Program-made: the position numbers and the translations under genes
Assembly: GCA_964493425.1 (NCBI GenBank)
Contig: CAZBMW010000012.1
Span: forward strand, 1 to 64,000
Length of the DNA: 64,000 nt
From: CAYLMG01 sp964493425
Lineage (GTDB): Bacteria > Planctomycetota > Phycisphaerae > Sedimentisphaerales > Anaerobacaceae
Direction: 5' to 3'
Shown: positions 17,160 to 25,571 of the stretch, in pieces
Position numbering within the stretch: position 1 is the stretch's first letter
Layout: every line of letters starts with the position of its first letter
Notes under the pieces: model-generated
What the model was told of the DNA's origin: nothing
What the model saw: the letters and a program-made list of their open reading frames with translations, nothing else
Database searches by the model: none

Positions 17160-18170
17160 TTACCATTCAGTCAGCTCACCTAATATTTCTTCTGCAAGGT
17201 CCTTCATTGTCACTATACCGAGCGGTCTTGCAGTTTTTGCGCCTTTTTGTTTTGTTACGAGGACTATCTTTTGATTTTTATTTCTCATAATATTTATCGC
17301 ATCTGTCACTATAGTATCTGCAGCCAAAGTGTCGATTGGTCTGACAAAGGCATTTAAATCGGAAAAGCTCTGTTCCGAAAGCAGGCTTTCGTAGATATTT
17401 ATATAGCCGGTGATGTTTTCTCGCCTCCGGCTGTAAACGAGCAGGCGGCTAAACTGGCAATTTCTTAGCTTCTTTAATAGAAAGGACTTATCGGAATTGA
17501 CATCAACGGCCTCAACGCGGTTGAAGGCGGTCATTACTGAGCTGATAGTAAGATGACCGATATGTGCCATTCGATTTATAATTCCGGTTTGAACGGGGCT
17601 CAAGAGGCCCTCTCTTTTTGTATCCCGGATGATGGCTGTTATATATGGTGTTCGAATAGCACTTATATTGCTTTGGGCAGGTGTAACTGCGCCGCCAAAA
17701 CTTCTAATGAAGCGTGAGATGAGTTTCAGAGCGGGGACAATCCCGAGAAAAGTGAAGGTTTTTTTGAATAGGTACAATATAAACGAGGTATGAGGCATCA
17801 GAGAATCGGCCCTGTAGAAGAAAAGGTTTTTTGGAATCAGCTCCGAGAAAACAAACAATATCGGGGCGGCGACAATCATGGCAAAAACTTCGGCTGTTTG
17901 TGCCGTATGAGAGATGCTTAGCAGCAGATAGGTTATAATGCTTGTCGCGACATAATGTGACAGGTTTGTGCCGAGCAGTGTTGATATAAGAAGGCCGGAA
18001 CCGTCCTGCATAATTTTGCCGAGTATGATGAATCGGAATTTTTTCTTCTCTACACCCAGCCGGAGACGCAGCAGGTTCATTTGATACATACCGGTCTCCG
18101 CACCGGCGAAAAGGCCGGCAAAAAACACAGATAAGATAATTACAAAAATTAACAATACGTTAATTATCAT
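17160..18170 (-). CDS. CNNM/CorC-family membrane protein without the C-terminal CorC domain
   Basis: 336 residues. The first 180 form a CNNM (DUF21) transmembrane domain, starting NVLLIFVIILSVFFAGLFAGAE, with the conserved small-residue AGAETGMY. A cytoplasmic CBS-domain pair follows (VEAVDVNSDKSFLLK and a second at about 275-325). It stops after the CBS pair and lacks the CorC/HlyC C-terminal domain that its neighbour has. Such proteins are linked to Mg or Co efflux, or to membrane ion homeostasis. Its start overlaps the upstream paralogue by 11 bases, so the two are probably made together and may form a hetero-oligomer, which is inferred. Confidence 0.82.
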   Translation of the reverse strand: MIINVLLIFVIILSVFFAGLFAGAETGMYQMNLLRLRLGVEKKKFRFIILGKIMQDGSGLLISTLLGTNLSHYVATSIITYLLLSISHTAQTAEVFAMIVAAPILFVFSELIPKNLFFYRADSLMPHTSFILYLFKKTFTFLGIVPALKLISRFIRSFGGAVTPAQSNISAIRTPYITAIIRDTKREGLLSPVQTGIINRMAHIGHLTISSVMTAFNRVEAVDVNSDKSFLLKKLRNCQFSRLLVYSRRRENITGYINIYESLLSEQSFSDLNAFVRPIDTLAADTIVTDAINIMRNKNQKIVLVTKQKGAKTARPLGIVTMKDLAEEILGELTEW

Positions 18171-19422
18171 TTTGTATCGACTCGAACGTAAGGATTACGG
18201 TTTTGATTCTGTGTTTTTGCATCTTCTCTACGGTAAATTTCAGGTTGCCGAGGTATATATGGTCGCCCTGTTCCGGGATTTTTCCCAGAAGGGCGGTAAC
18301 AAGGCCGGCTATTGTTGAAATGCGGCTCTCTTCAAGCTCGATATCGAATGTATCAGCCCAGTCGTGGATTGGCAGGCTGCCCGAAAGACGGTACTCAAAC
18401 GGGCCTATTTTTTTGATGGGCTCGGTGTCTTCCGTGACCTCCATTGGCCCGAGCAGCTCCTCAGCTATGTCCTCGAGGCAGATGTTACCTGCGATTCCTC
18501 CGTATTCGTCAACCACAATTGCTGTGTCTGTATGTGTCTTTCGGAAAAACTCGAGAAGCGACTCTATCGTTTTCTGCTCGGGGACGAAATGCACCGGATG
18601 GACGAGTTTGTCAACCGGTTTGTCACTTTCGAGCAGTAGCTTACGAAGGTGAACCTCTCCCACGATATTGTCAATTTTTTTGGCGTAGATGGGGATTTTT
18701 GTGAGATTGTGCTGATGCATTATTTGTTGCAGCCGCTGCGCTGAATCCGTAACCTTACCGACAATCATATCTACTCTCGGGTTGAGGCAGTCCTGAACTT
18801 TCAACGAGGCAAGCTCTATGATTTCGTTTATCAACCTATTCTGGTCAGGTGTAATCAAGCCTCTTTTTTTGCTTTGTTCTATAAGAGAGCGGAACTCATC
18901 TGCCGTTATTGCCTTCGGTTTTTGAACAGGCCCGAGGAGCAGCCGAAGTGCCGGCTCTACGAATACAAACTTAAAAGCCGTGATGACAGGTAAAAGAGTC
19001 TTCAGCGTAAGATATGCAGGTGCCGCTGCGCTTATGCTTATGGCCTTCGAATTGGAGTATGCGAATGACTTGGGAAGTATCTCGCCGAAAAGAATCAATA
19101 TACAGAACAGCGCAAGAGCCGAAATTGCCGCCACCGTTACACCGGCGTACTCCCCGATTCTGAATGTAAGCACACTCGCAATCGCAAAGTACAGAACGTT
19201 CACCAGCATATTGCCGAAAAGCAGGCTGCTTAATAGCTCGGAGGGCTTGCGCATAAGAAGGGCGGCGAGATGCTGGAGTTTATGTCTTGATATTTCCATA
19301 AGCTTGATTTGTCTGCGGGAAAGATTAAAAAAGGCCGTCTCCGAGCCGGAGAAAAAAGCCGAAAAGCAAAGCAGAAGCACAAGAAAAATGATATGACTGA
19401 TATTTCTTAGAAAAGGCTCCAC
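18160..19422 (-). CDS. CNNM/CorC-family transporter with CBS pair and CorC/HlyC domain
   Basis: A full-length 420-residue member. The CNNM (DUF21) membrane domain is at about 10-190 (FSAFFSGSETAFFNLSRRQ). The CBS pair is at about 215-335 (LNPRVDMIVGKVTD, then DTAIVVDEYGGIAGNICLED), and the C-terminal CorC_HlyC domain at about 345-415 (SGSLPIHDW, ISTIAGLVTALLGKIP). The VDEYGG motif is the usual CBS signature of this family. It sits in a four-gene minus-strand operon 4 bases after the histidine kinase and overlaps its shorter paralogue. The role in cation efflux is from family knowledge. Confidence 0.88.
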   Translation of the reverse strand: MEPFLRNISHIIFLVLLLCFSAFFSGSETAFFNLSRRQIKLMEISRHKLQHLAALLMRKPSELLSSLLFGNMLVNVLYFAIASVLTFRIGEYAGVTVAAISALALFCILILFGEILPKSFAYSNSKAISISAAAPAYLTLKTLLPVITAFKFVFVEPALRLLLGPVQKPKAITADEFRSLIEQSKKRGLITPDQNRLINEIIELASLKVQDCLNPRVDMIVGKVTDSAQRLQQIMHQHNLTKIPIYAKKIDNIVGEVHLRKLLLESDKPVDKLVHPVHFVPEQKTIESLLEFFRKTHTDTAIVVDEYGGIAGNICLEDIAEELLGPMEVTEDTEPIKKIGPFEYRLSGSLPIHDWADTFDIELEESRISTIAGLVTALLGKIPEQGDHIYLGNLKFTVEKMQKHRIKTVILTFESIQNDN

Positions 19423-19426
19423 TTTT

Positions 19427-20215
19427 TTATTTTACCTGTCCGCCGACCGCAAGTACGATTTTGAAGGTGCTGCCTTGCCCAGGTTCCGATTCGACTGTGA
19501 TGGTACCGTTATGAGAATCGATTACCTTTTTGCAGAAGGCCAATCCCAGTCCGGAACCTGTGATTTCAGGCTGACTTTCGCTGCTGGTTTTGGTAGTGAA
19601 AAAAGGCTCAAAAATTTTATTAAGGTTTTCTTTTTTTATTCCGCAGCCGCTGTCACTAATCTCTATGATGACTGAGTCCTTATTTTGCTCTGCTTTGATT
19701 TTCAGGACGCCGCCGCTGCCGAGCATTGCCTCCCTGGCGTTAAGAATCAGGTTCATAAGCATCTGCTGCAATTGTATGCCGATGCCGTGGACCGTCAGCT
19801 CGCTTGGAATCTGAATTTGCACCCTTATGGAATCTTTTGAGAAGTCCCTGCATAAACAGGTAAAAATCTCTTCTACAAGGTCAAGCAGCCGGACATCCGT
19901 CTTTTTTTCTGCATCTTTTTTCGTCATTGCAAGAATACTTGCCATAACTTCACAGGCACGCTGGCTGTTGTTAAATGTTTTTTGCAGAACTTTTTCTGTC
20001 AGGGCCTTGTCTTCAGGATTTTTCAGGGCAAGGGCGGCATAGTTTGTGAGGGGCATTAGAAGATTATTTATTTCGTGGGCAATCATAGTAGTATTAAGAC
20101 CGATATTCGCAAGGGCCTGAAGCTGGCCAAGCTGCAGTTTTAACGTCCTGTTTTCATTTTGCTGTTTTGCCACCTGCTTATGCAACGAGCGGCGTTTTTC
20201 TATTATTCTTGTCAA
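19427..20215 (-). CDS. Soluble sensor histidine kinase (HisKA plus HATPase_c)
   Basis: 262 residues with no membrane segment. An N-terminal coiled coil (about 1-35) leads to the phospho-acceptor helix with H47 in MIAHEINNLL. The ATP-binding domain shows N-box NLILNAREAM, G1 SDSGCGI, F-box FEPFFTTK and G2 GSGLGLAFCKKV. The HEINN context is typical of NtrB/ZraS-like kinases. No sensor domain is present, so signal input must come from a partner or from the coiled coil. It opens the operon with two CorC-like proteins and a GT-C protein; no response regulator is in that operon, but a single-domain receiver is encoded 600 bases away on the other strand. Confidence 0.9.
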   Translation of the reverse strand: MTRIIEKRRSLHKQVAKQQNENRTLKLQLGQLQALANIGLNTTMIAHEINNLLMPLTNYAALALKNPEDKALTEKVLQKTFNNSQRACEVMASILAMTKKDAEKKTDVRLLDLVEEIFTCLCRDFSKDSIRVQIQIPSELTVHGIGIQLQQMLMNLILNAREAMLGSGGVLKIKAEQNKDSVIIEISDSGCGIKKENLNKIFEPFFTTKTSSESQPEITGSGLGLAFCKKVIDSHNGTITVESEPGQGSTFKIVLAVGGQVK

Positions 20216-20275
20216 TTTTCTGCCCCTGATTTAAAATCCGCTGTCAAATTTTCAGTGCCGGCAAAAACCTGATTA

Positions 20276-20302
20276 TATACCAAAGCCTCTATATTTGGTA
20301 TA
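20276..20302. promoter_or_regulatory. Perfect 9-bp inverted repeat in a divergent intergenic region
   Basis: TATACCAAA (20276-20284) is the exact reverse complement of TTTGGTATA (20294-20302), separated by 9 bases. It lies between the divergent histidine kinase operon (-) and the small-protein/response-regulator genes (+). That is where an operator that controls both sides would sit. An RNA hairpin is the alternative. No T-run follows, so it is not a simple terminator. Confidence 0.4.
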
Positions 20303-20427
20303 TTGAAGTTGATTGTTGAGCAAATATAACTTTATGTAGTTATATCGACCCAAAGCAGTTGATTTCTTGAACAGTGCTTGGCCGGTAAAGGCTCCGACGG
20401 AAAAAATAAAACTTCTTAAGGCAAAAG

Positions 20428-20691
20428 ATGAATGTGCAGAACATTTTAGAAGAGCTTTTAGCTGTTCTGGAGGCTAACAGTGTCAAAATCCGAACCGAGC
20501 CGCTCGGAGGAAACGGCGGGGGGCTTTGTATTATTAAAGGCGAAAGGTTTTTCTTTGTCGATTCCCAGGCTGCTGCTGCCGAATCTGCCGCAATGTGTGC
20601 ACAGGCGGTCTCACAGCTTGTTGACACTGACAGCATATATCTCAAACCGCAGATAAGGGAATTTATCGAGAAAAATAAAGCATCCGGTTGA
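20428..20691 (+). CDS. Small conserved-looking protein of unknown function
   Basis: 87 residues, soluble, with AAGG about 7 bases before the ATG. The centre reads TEPLGGNGGGLCIIKG and the C-terminal half is an alanine-rich helix (AAAAESAAMCAQAVSQL). I recall similar small proteins in planctomycetes and other bacteria but no assigned function. It lies 118 bases before the response regulator gene on the same strand and opposite the histidine kinase operon. A link to that signalling pathway is possible but unproven. Confidence 0.6.
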   Translation: MNVQNILEELLAVLEANSVKIRTEPLGGNGGGLCIIKGERFFFVDSQAAAAESAAMCAQAVSQLVDTDSIYLKPQIREFIEKNKASG

Positions 20692-20740
20692 AAGGCATAC
20701 AATTTGAGTATTTATGAGACTTCCCCTTGTAAATATAATA

Positions 20741-20768
20741 TTGACATATCGGTAAAATGATTTAATAT
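20741..20768 (+). promoter_or_regulatory. Sigma-70-like promoter for the response regulator gene
   Basis: TTGACA at 20741-20746 is followed after 16 bases by TAATAT at 20763-20768, about 42 bases before the ATG at 20810. A GGGAG ribosome site lies at about 20796. The match to the standard consensus is good; use by this phylum is inferred. Confidence 0.5.
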
Positions 20769-20809
20769 CTGCAGCTTACAGAAAATGATTAAAATCGGGA
20801 GCAGCGAAT

Positions 20810-21292
20810 ATGAAAAGAGGCGCAATTGAAAAGCAGGAAGATAAAAAGCCGGTTATACTGGTTGTTGACGATAATCAGCAGAATCTTGAGCTGCTGCAGG
20901 CATATCTTGAGGATCTCGACTGTGAGGCGATCGGCGCAACCGGGGGTGCACAGGCACTGGATATCGCAAATACAAGGCTGCCCGATTTGATTTTGCTCGA
21001 TGTTATGATGCCGAAAATCAGCGGTTTTGAGGTATGTAAAAGGTTAAAAAGTTCCCCGAAGACGGAAAACATCCCTGTAATAATGGTCACCGCTCTTAAC
21101 GAGTTTGCCGATATCGAAAGGGGGGTCGATTCCGGTACAGACGACTTCATAAGCAAGCCCGTCAATAAGCTTGAGCTGTTGACACGCGTAAAAACAATGT
21201 TAAAAATCAAGCACTTAACCGATGAGCTCGAACGCACGCTTGCATATCTTGGTGAGATAGAAAAGCAGGCCAGAGTCCCGGAAACCGACTAA
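20810..21292 (+). CDS. Single-domain response regulator (CheY/PleD-receiver type) with C-terminal coiled coil
   Basis: 160 residues. The acidic pocket D20-D21, phospho-acceptor D64 in LILLDVMMP, switch T94 (VTAL) and K116 in FISKPVNK are all present. After the receiver (about 15-130) only a helical tail of about 30 residues follows (LTDELERTLAYLGEIEKQA), with no output domain. It therefore probably acts by protein-protein contact or as a phosphate relay. It has its own promoter-like site. The orphan histidine kinase 600 bases away on the opposite strand is a plausible partner, which is inference. Confidence 0.92.
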   Translation: MKRGAIEKQEDKKPVILVVDDNQQNLELLQAYLEDLDCEAIGATGGAQALDIANTRLPDLILLDVMMPKISGFEVCKRLKSSPKTENIPVIMVTALNEFADIERGVDSGTDDFISKPVNKLELLTRVKTMLKIKHLTDELERTLAYLGEIEKQARVPETD

Positions 21293-21685
21293 AAAAGTAG
21301 CTTCAGGCCGGTTTGTTTCGTACAATTATAACTTGTCGGACGTGCTTTTTTTTCAGGTTCTCAATAAATTTCCCATATCTGTGTTTTTTGTGCCCCATAA
21401 AAACAAGACCGGTTATTCCGGAAAAAGAGCCTGCCGCGGACAAGGGTATAACAGCCGATAAATTCTGTCGGATTTGCTGTCACTATCCCGACGACATTTA
21501 AATTTGTAACAACCACTACAGGACACACAATCGCCATATTAACCACACAAAATTTCAAATTGAAGGCCAATTTATAGCGTATCGATTCAACAGCCGCCCC
21601 TTTGTTGTCGATAAGTTTTTTAGCCGAACGGCTTATCGAAATGGCCGACAAATTTACCTGGTTTCTTCGGTCTGGAGAGTGATGA
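21293..21685. other. 393-base gap without a recognised gene
   Basis: No frame gives a convincing protein. A 62-codon plus frame at 21313-21501 and the tail of a 200-codon minus frame (down to 21361) are open, but neither shows a start site, a domain or sensible composition. A short in-frame run ending just before the TPR gene (FLAERLIEMADKFTWFLRSGE, stop about 21680) is preceded by a stop. It may hold a decayed gene. Confidence 0.5.
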
Positions 21686-23284
21686 ATGAGCAGCAGGTTG
21701 CTGGAAATTCTCGGCAGGGCTGTCAATGTCGATACTGCCGATTTGATTTGGAACTGGCTACAGATAGTTACTTCCCGCCGGTCGCAGGAACAGTCCTCAC
21801 AATCGCAGCTTTTAGAGAACATCCTCAATTCTATAAAAGAAAGAAAATTAGATTCTGCCGAAAAGCAGCTTCGCCTGTATTTGTTTGACAATCCTTCCTG
21901 CACTCTCGGTCGAATCGCTGCAGCCGCTGTTTGCATTTCACACGGTAAAATCGACGCCGCCATCGAGGAGCTTAATTCGGTTTATATGAGACAGCCGGGT
22001 AATACGATGGCTCTTTATGCTCTCGGCCACTGTTATGAGCGAAAAGGCTGCGAGGCTGAGGCTATCGCCTTTTATCAGGACTGCCTTAAATTCAAGGATT
22101 ATCTGCAGCTGCCGAGAGAGAGGCTGGCAGCGGTTCATTTAAAGAACAGCCAGCTCGAAAAGGCAATACAGCAGTTCGAATACCTGAAAAAGCACTCTCC
22201 CGATGACATACCTGTACTTGTGTTGCTCGGTCATTTATACATAGCGACTGCTCAATACGAGCAGGCAGTTGAGACGTTCAATACGGCAATTTTAATTCAT
22301 CCCGATAATTTTAACTTCGAAGATAACGAGGTCGAGCAAATGGTGCTCAACGCTCGTTTTGAAGAGGCTGCCGAAAGGCTTGAACAGCTGATTGCTCAGG
22401 AGCCTGCAAGGACGGATTTACTTATCAGATATGGAGATGTGCTCTCTATGCTGGGCCATGATAGCGAAGCTACTGAGCAGTACGAGAAGGCGATTTCAGC
22501 TCGACCGAACTGCCTTGAGGCCGCCATTAAGCTCGGCACACACCATATACTGACAGGTGATTCGGCTGCAGCAGCCAGGCAGTTCAATATGGCCTTGGAA
22601 ATAAATGACCAGGTTATTGATGCTTATATCGGGCTGGCGATTGCTCAAAAACTTGCTGAAGATGAAAGCCAGGCTTTTGATACTCTTTCGCTGGCTGCGT
22701 CAATTGAGCCGAACACTTCCTTTTTATTTGCCGAAACTGCAGTCCTGCAGTTCAGAAGCGGCCTTTATAGAAATTTTGCCCTGGAGCAGGAAGATTCCGG
22801 AAAGCTTATTGAAGGTGTCATTAAAGCACACAGGCATCAGATTGAGCAGCAGCCGCAAAATCCGGAATTGTATTACAGGTTGGGTATTTTGATGATGAGC
22901 ATAGAGGATTTTGATGAGGCTGTTGTCGCCTTTGGAAATGCGATTAATATAAATCCCACATTTAGCAGGGCAAGGAATAAGCTGGTTTTATCTCTTTTTC
23001 AGACAGGCCGGAAAAAAGCTGCACTTGAATGTATCGAGGGCCCGAATTGTCTTGATGGTGATACCTTGAATCTTCATTATAGAACCGCTTTGCTGTACTG
23101 TGATAAATTGAAATTTGCTTCGTCTCTTATGAATCTTGAAAATCTGCTTGCAGACAACCTTACAACGAGCAATGCCGCTTATAACATTGCAATAGTTCTT
23201 CAGAATCTGGGACTGCTTGACCCGGTAACATCGATGTGGGAGAATCTCAACGACACCACCAATCTTGCGATGAAGTATATATAG
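21686..23284 (+). CDS. TPR-repeat protein
   Basis: 532 residues made mostly of tetratricopeptide repeats, each with the usual W/Y..A..A...P spacing (for example PVLVLLGHLYIATAQYEQAV and TDLLIRYGDVLSMLGHDSEA). The repeats run from about residue 55 to 510, with a break around 350-390. There is no signal peptide and no membrane segment. ATG 21686 has GGAGAG 6 bases upstream; an ATG four bases earlier is out of frame. TPR arrays act as protein scaffolds; partners here are unknown. It follows the response regulator on the same strand after a 390-base gap. Confidence 0.85.
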   Translation: MSSRLLEILGRAVNVDTADLIWNWLQIVTSRRSQEQSSQSQLLENILNSIKERKLDSAEKQLRLYLFDNPSCTLGRIAAAAVCISHGKIDAAIEELNSVYMRQPGNTMALYALGHCYERKGCEAEAIAFYQDCLKFKDYLQLPRERLAAVHLKNSQLEKAIQQFEYLKKHSPDDIPVLVLLGHLYIATAQYEQAVETFNTAILIHPDNFNFEDNEVEQMVLNARFEEAAERLEQLIAQEPARTDLLIRYGDVLSMLGHDSEATEQYEKAISARPNCLEAAIKLGTHHILTGDSAAAARQFNMALEINDQVIDAYIGLAIAQKLAEDESQAFDTLSLAASIEPNTSFLFAETAVLQFRSGLYRNFALEQEDSGKLIEGVIKAHRHQIEQQPQNPELYYRLGILMMSIEDFDEAVVAFGNAININPTFSRARNKLVLSLFQTGRKKAALECIEGPNCLDGDTLNLHYRTALLYCDKLKFASSLMNLENLLADNLTTSNAAYNIAIVLQNLGLLDPVTSMWENLNDTTNLAMKYI

Positions 23285-23442
23285 CCCTGAAGCCAAAAAA
23301 TTTCATCAAAATGCCGAAACGAAGCAAATATCCCCTTTTTTCGAAAAATCTCAATGAAACATAACATATATTATGAGACGTTGGATTTGGTGTAAAAAAG
23401 GGCTTTCAATAAAAACCGTTTGATTATTAATTATGCTTTTTT

Positions 23443-23468
23443 GTCATTCCCGCGGAAGCGGGAATCCA
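23443..23468. repeat. Dispersed palindromic repeat (ATTCCCGC/GCGGGAAT)
   Basis: ATTCCCGC (23446-23453) pairs with GCGGGAAT (23458-23465) around GGAA, inside GTCATTCCCGC...GGGAATCCA. The same core recurs at 31437 and, diverged, in the 121-bp element at 43925-44045. Such elements are common intergenic repeats in many bacteria. Confidence 0.8.
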
Positions 23469-23497
23469 TCTTAAAGAATATTAAAAGCCCCATTGAG

Positions 23498-24013
23498 TTA
23501 AAACAAACGTTCCTGCTGACGCAAGGACAAGGGTTTTCCTAAAATTTCGTAATAAAGAATACCTTTCTTAAGGTCGTCAACACTTTCGAAATTCAAAAAA
23601 GATTCAGTTGTAGAAGGCTGAGGAGCTTGTTTCTTTTCTTTTTTAATGACACTTTCGAGACCGGTTTCAATTGCAGGCATAGAAATTGATAATTCCGGTT
23701 TTTCGGCAATTAGAGCACCAATTTCACTAACACGCTGTTTTTTAGGAATTCTTTCAGCATAATATTTTTTGAGCTTTTCTGGACGAGCGGCCCGAACCGG
23801 CTTTTTTGGTTTTGTTTGGACTTGAACGGCCGGCGACGGTTGTTTAATAATTCTTTGCTTTTCTGCAGGCTTTTCTGTTTTTTTAGACTGTTTTGAAACT
23901 ACTTTTGCGATAACACCGATAATCCAGAACACAGCGATTACGACAATAAATATTATATCACTGAAATTGGTGTCATTCTTCGCAACAAAAAATTGTAGAG
24001 TTAAGTAATTCAA
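23498..24013 (-). CDS. Single-pass membrane protein of unknown function, last gene of the NfeD/FloA operon
   Basis: 171 residues. One hydrophobic segment at about 18-40 (DIIFIVVIAVFWIIGVIAKVV) is followed by a long basic, low-complexity linker rich in K, P and Q. A short conserved-looking C-terminus ends DLKKGILYYEILGKPLSLR. I recall similar tails in proteins beside planctomycete FloA genes but know of no assigned function. It starts 21 bases after floA, so it belongs to the same transcript and may be a membrane-microdomain partner, which is inferred. Confidence 0.7.
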   Translation of the reverse strand: MNYLTLQFFVAKNDTNFSDIIFIVVIAVFWIIGVIAKVVSKQSKKTEKPAEKQRIIKQPSPAVQVQTKPKKPVRAARPEKLKKYYAERIPKKQRVSEIGALIAEKPELSISMPAIETGLESVIKKEKKQAPQPSTTESFLNFESVDDLKKGILYYEILGKPLSLRQQERLF

Positions 24014-24034
24014 GCGTTTTCCTGAATATCGAGA

Positions 24035-25045
24035 TTATTCTTTTTTCTTGGGTTTTGCGATAGAATCACGCATATTTGTGTCCGCAACTACGTTTTTCAT
24101 TCTGTAATAGTCCATAATTCCGAGGTTGCCTTTCACAAAGGCCTCAGCTATAGCCAGCGGCACCTTGGCTTCGTTTTCGACGACCAGAGCCCTCATTTCC
24201 TGTTCCCTTGCGACAGCCATAGCCCTGCGTTTCTCAGCCTCTGCCTTTGCACGCCGCATATCTGCCTCAGCTTGAGCTGCCTGAAGCTGGGCGCCGACGT
24301 TTTCGCCTACATCGACATCCGCAATATCAATAGATAGAATCTCATAAGCAGTACCGGCATCGAGACCCTTGGCAAGAACCGACTTGGATATATCATCAGG
24401 ATTCTCCAAAACAGATTTATAAGTTATTGCACTGCCTATAGTTGTGACAATCCCCTCGCCGACACGTGCAATAATAGTCTCCTGAGTGGCACCGCCGATA
24501 AGTCTCTCGATGTTTGCTCGAACCGTAACACGCGCCTTGGCCTTTAGCTGAATACCGTCCTGAGCGACAGCATCAATTGTACCTCTGCTTCTCTCCGGGT
24601 CGGGACAATCAATTACCTTGGGATTAACACTTGTCTGGACAGCCTCAAGGATGTCCCTGCCCGCCAAATCAATTGCTGTTGCAGTCTGTAAGGATAAATC
24701 AATATTTGCCCTGTTGGCGGCGATAAGAGCACGAACAACGTTTGGAACCCGCCCCCCTGCCAGATAATGGCTTTCAAGGTCACGAGTCGTTACTTGTAAT
24801 CCTGCCTGAACAGCTGTAATCTTGCTTATGACAATCGTCCTCGTGTCAACTTTTCGTAGCCACATCCCGATAAGCTCGCTGAATTTAACGTCCGCACGCG
24901 ATAATTTAGCCTGCAGCCATAACCGGAAGAACTTAAGGAATAGCAGAAGGAAGATCAGTACTAACAGGCCGGCTACAATTCCCAGGGCTATAAGAGCTAC
25001 CCTCATACCTTCGCTCATACCTAAAACCGCATTTATAGTTTGCAT
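24035..25045 (-). CDS. floA: Flotillin-like protein FloA
   Basis: 336 residues. A hydrophobic segment at about 15-42 is followed by the conserved KLSRADVKFSELIGMWLRKV and IVISKITAVQAG, then YLAGGRVPNVVRALIAANRA of the SPFH-like core. EAVQTSVNPKVIDCP and a coiled-coil helix (AQAEADMRRAKAEAEKRRAM) complete the family pattern. Flotillins organise membrane microdomains and act with NfeD proteins, two of which are encoded directly upstream in the same operon (gap 16 bases to the short NfeD). The protein is full length. Confidence 0.95.
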   Translation of the reverse strand: MQTINAVLGMSEGMRVALIALGIVAGLLVLIFLLLFLKFFRLWLQAKLSRADVKFSELIGMWLRKVDTRTIVISKITAVQAGLQVTTRDLESHYLAGGRVPNVVRALIAANRANIDLSLQTATAIDLAGRDILEAVQTSVNPKVIDCPDPERSRGTIDAVAQDGIQLKAKARVTVRANIERLIGGATQETIIARVGEGIVTTIGSAITYKSVLENPDDISKSVLAKGLDAGTAYEILSIDIADVDVGENVGAQLQAAQAEADMRRAKAEAEKRRAMAVAREQEMRALVVENEAKVPLAIAEAFVKGNLGIMDYYRMKNVVADTNMRDSIAKPKKKE

Positions 25046-25061
25046 TTCATTTCTCCTTTTT

Positions 25062-25553
25062 TCAATTTTCCTCTACTAAACGGACGGTAAGCTGCGTTTC
25101 CTCGACGTCTATAACCTTCACCTTTTTGCCCTTATCAATATAACCGCCTTCGGCTACACACTCGATCCTTCGTCCTTCTAAATCGCACATTCCTACAGGC
25201 CGAAGAGGCGTCAGAACCACCCCAACACAGCCGAGCAGCTTTTTTAGCTGCTCTGTATCGGGTATGGCATCGCCGGCTTGCCTTTGAGGTGGCGCAAGAG
25301 TTACGCTTTTTCCGAATCTTGTCTTTGGAAACAGTTTATACGCGATGATAACAACCGCCGGTATCATTACTACCGCGATTGCTATACCTATCCAGCCGGC
25401 CGTCATGCTTTGGCCAAAGAATATTGCCACACCCCCTATCAGGCACCCGAGTGCACAAATGCTTATCAGTCCGCCGCTCGGTACAAAAACTTCAGTGATT
25501 ATAAGTGCCGCACATGCTAAATAAAGAAAAACCGCTAATATAATCCACCACAT
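25062..25553 (-). CDS. Short NfeD-family membrane protein
   Basis: 163 residues with an N-terminal set of membrane helices (WIILAVFLYLACAALIITEV, then two more by about residue 75). A C-terminal OB-fold-like domain of NfeD type starts near residue 105 (GCVGVVLTPLRPVGMCDLEG) and ends KVKVIDVEETQLTVRL. It lacks the serine-protease part of its longer neighbour. It lies between the long NfeD (18 bases) and floA (16 bases), the usual order of these genes. Confidence 0.88.
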   Translation of the reverse strand: MWWIILAVFLYLACAALIITEVFVPSGGLISICALGCLIGGVAIFFGQSMTAGWIGIAIAVVMIPAVVIIAYKLFPKTRFGKSVTLAPPQRQAGDAIPDTEQLKKLLGCVGVVLTPLRPVGMCDLEGRRIECVAEGGYIDKGKKVKVIDVEETQLTVRLVEEN

Positions 25554-25571
25554 TGTTTCTACCTTCTAAAA

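Noticed and set aside
21361..21963. 200-codon minus-strand frame
   Set aside because: Most of it is antisense to the TPR gene; no ribosome site and cysteine/serine-rich antisense-like composition.
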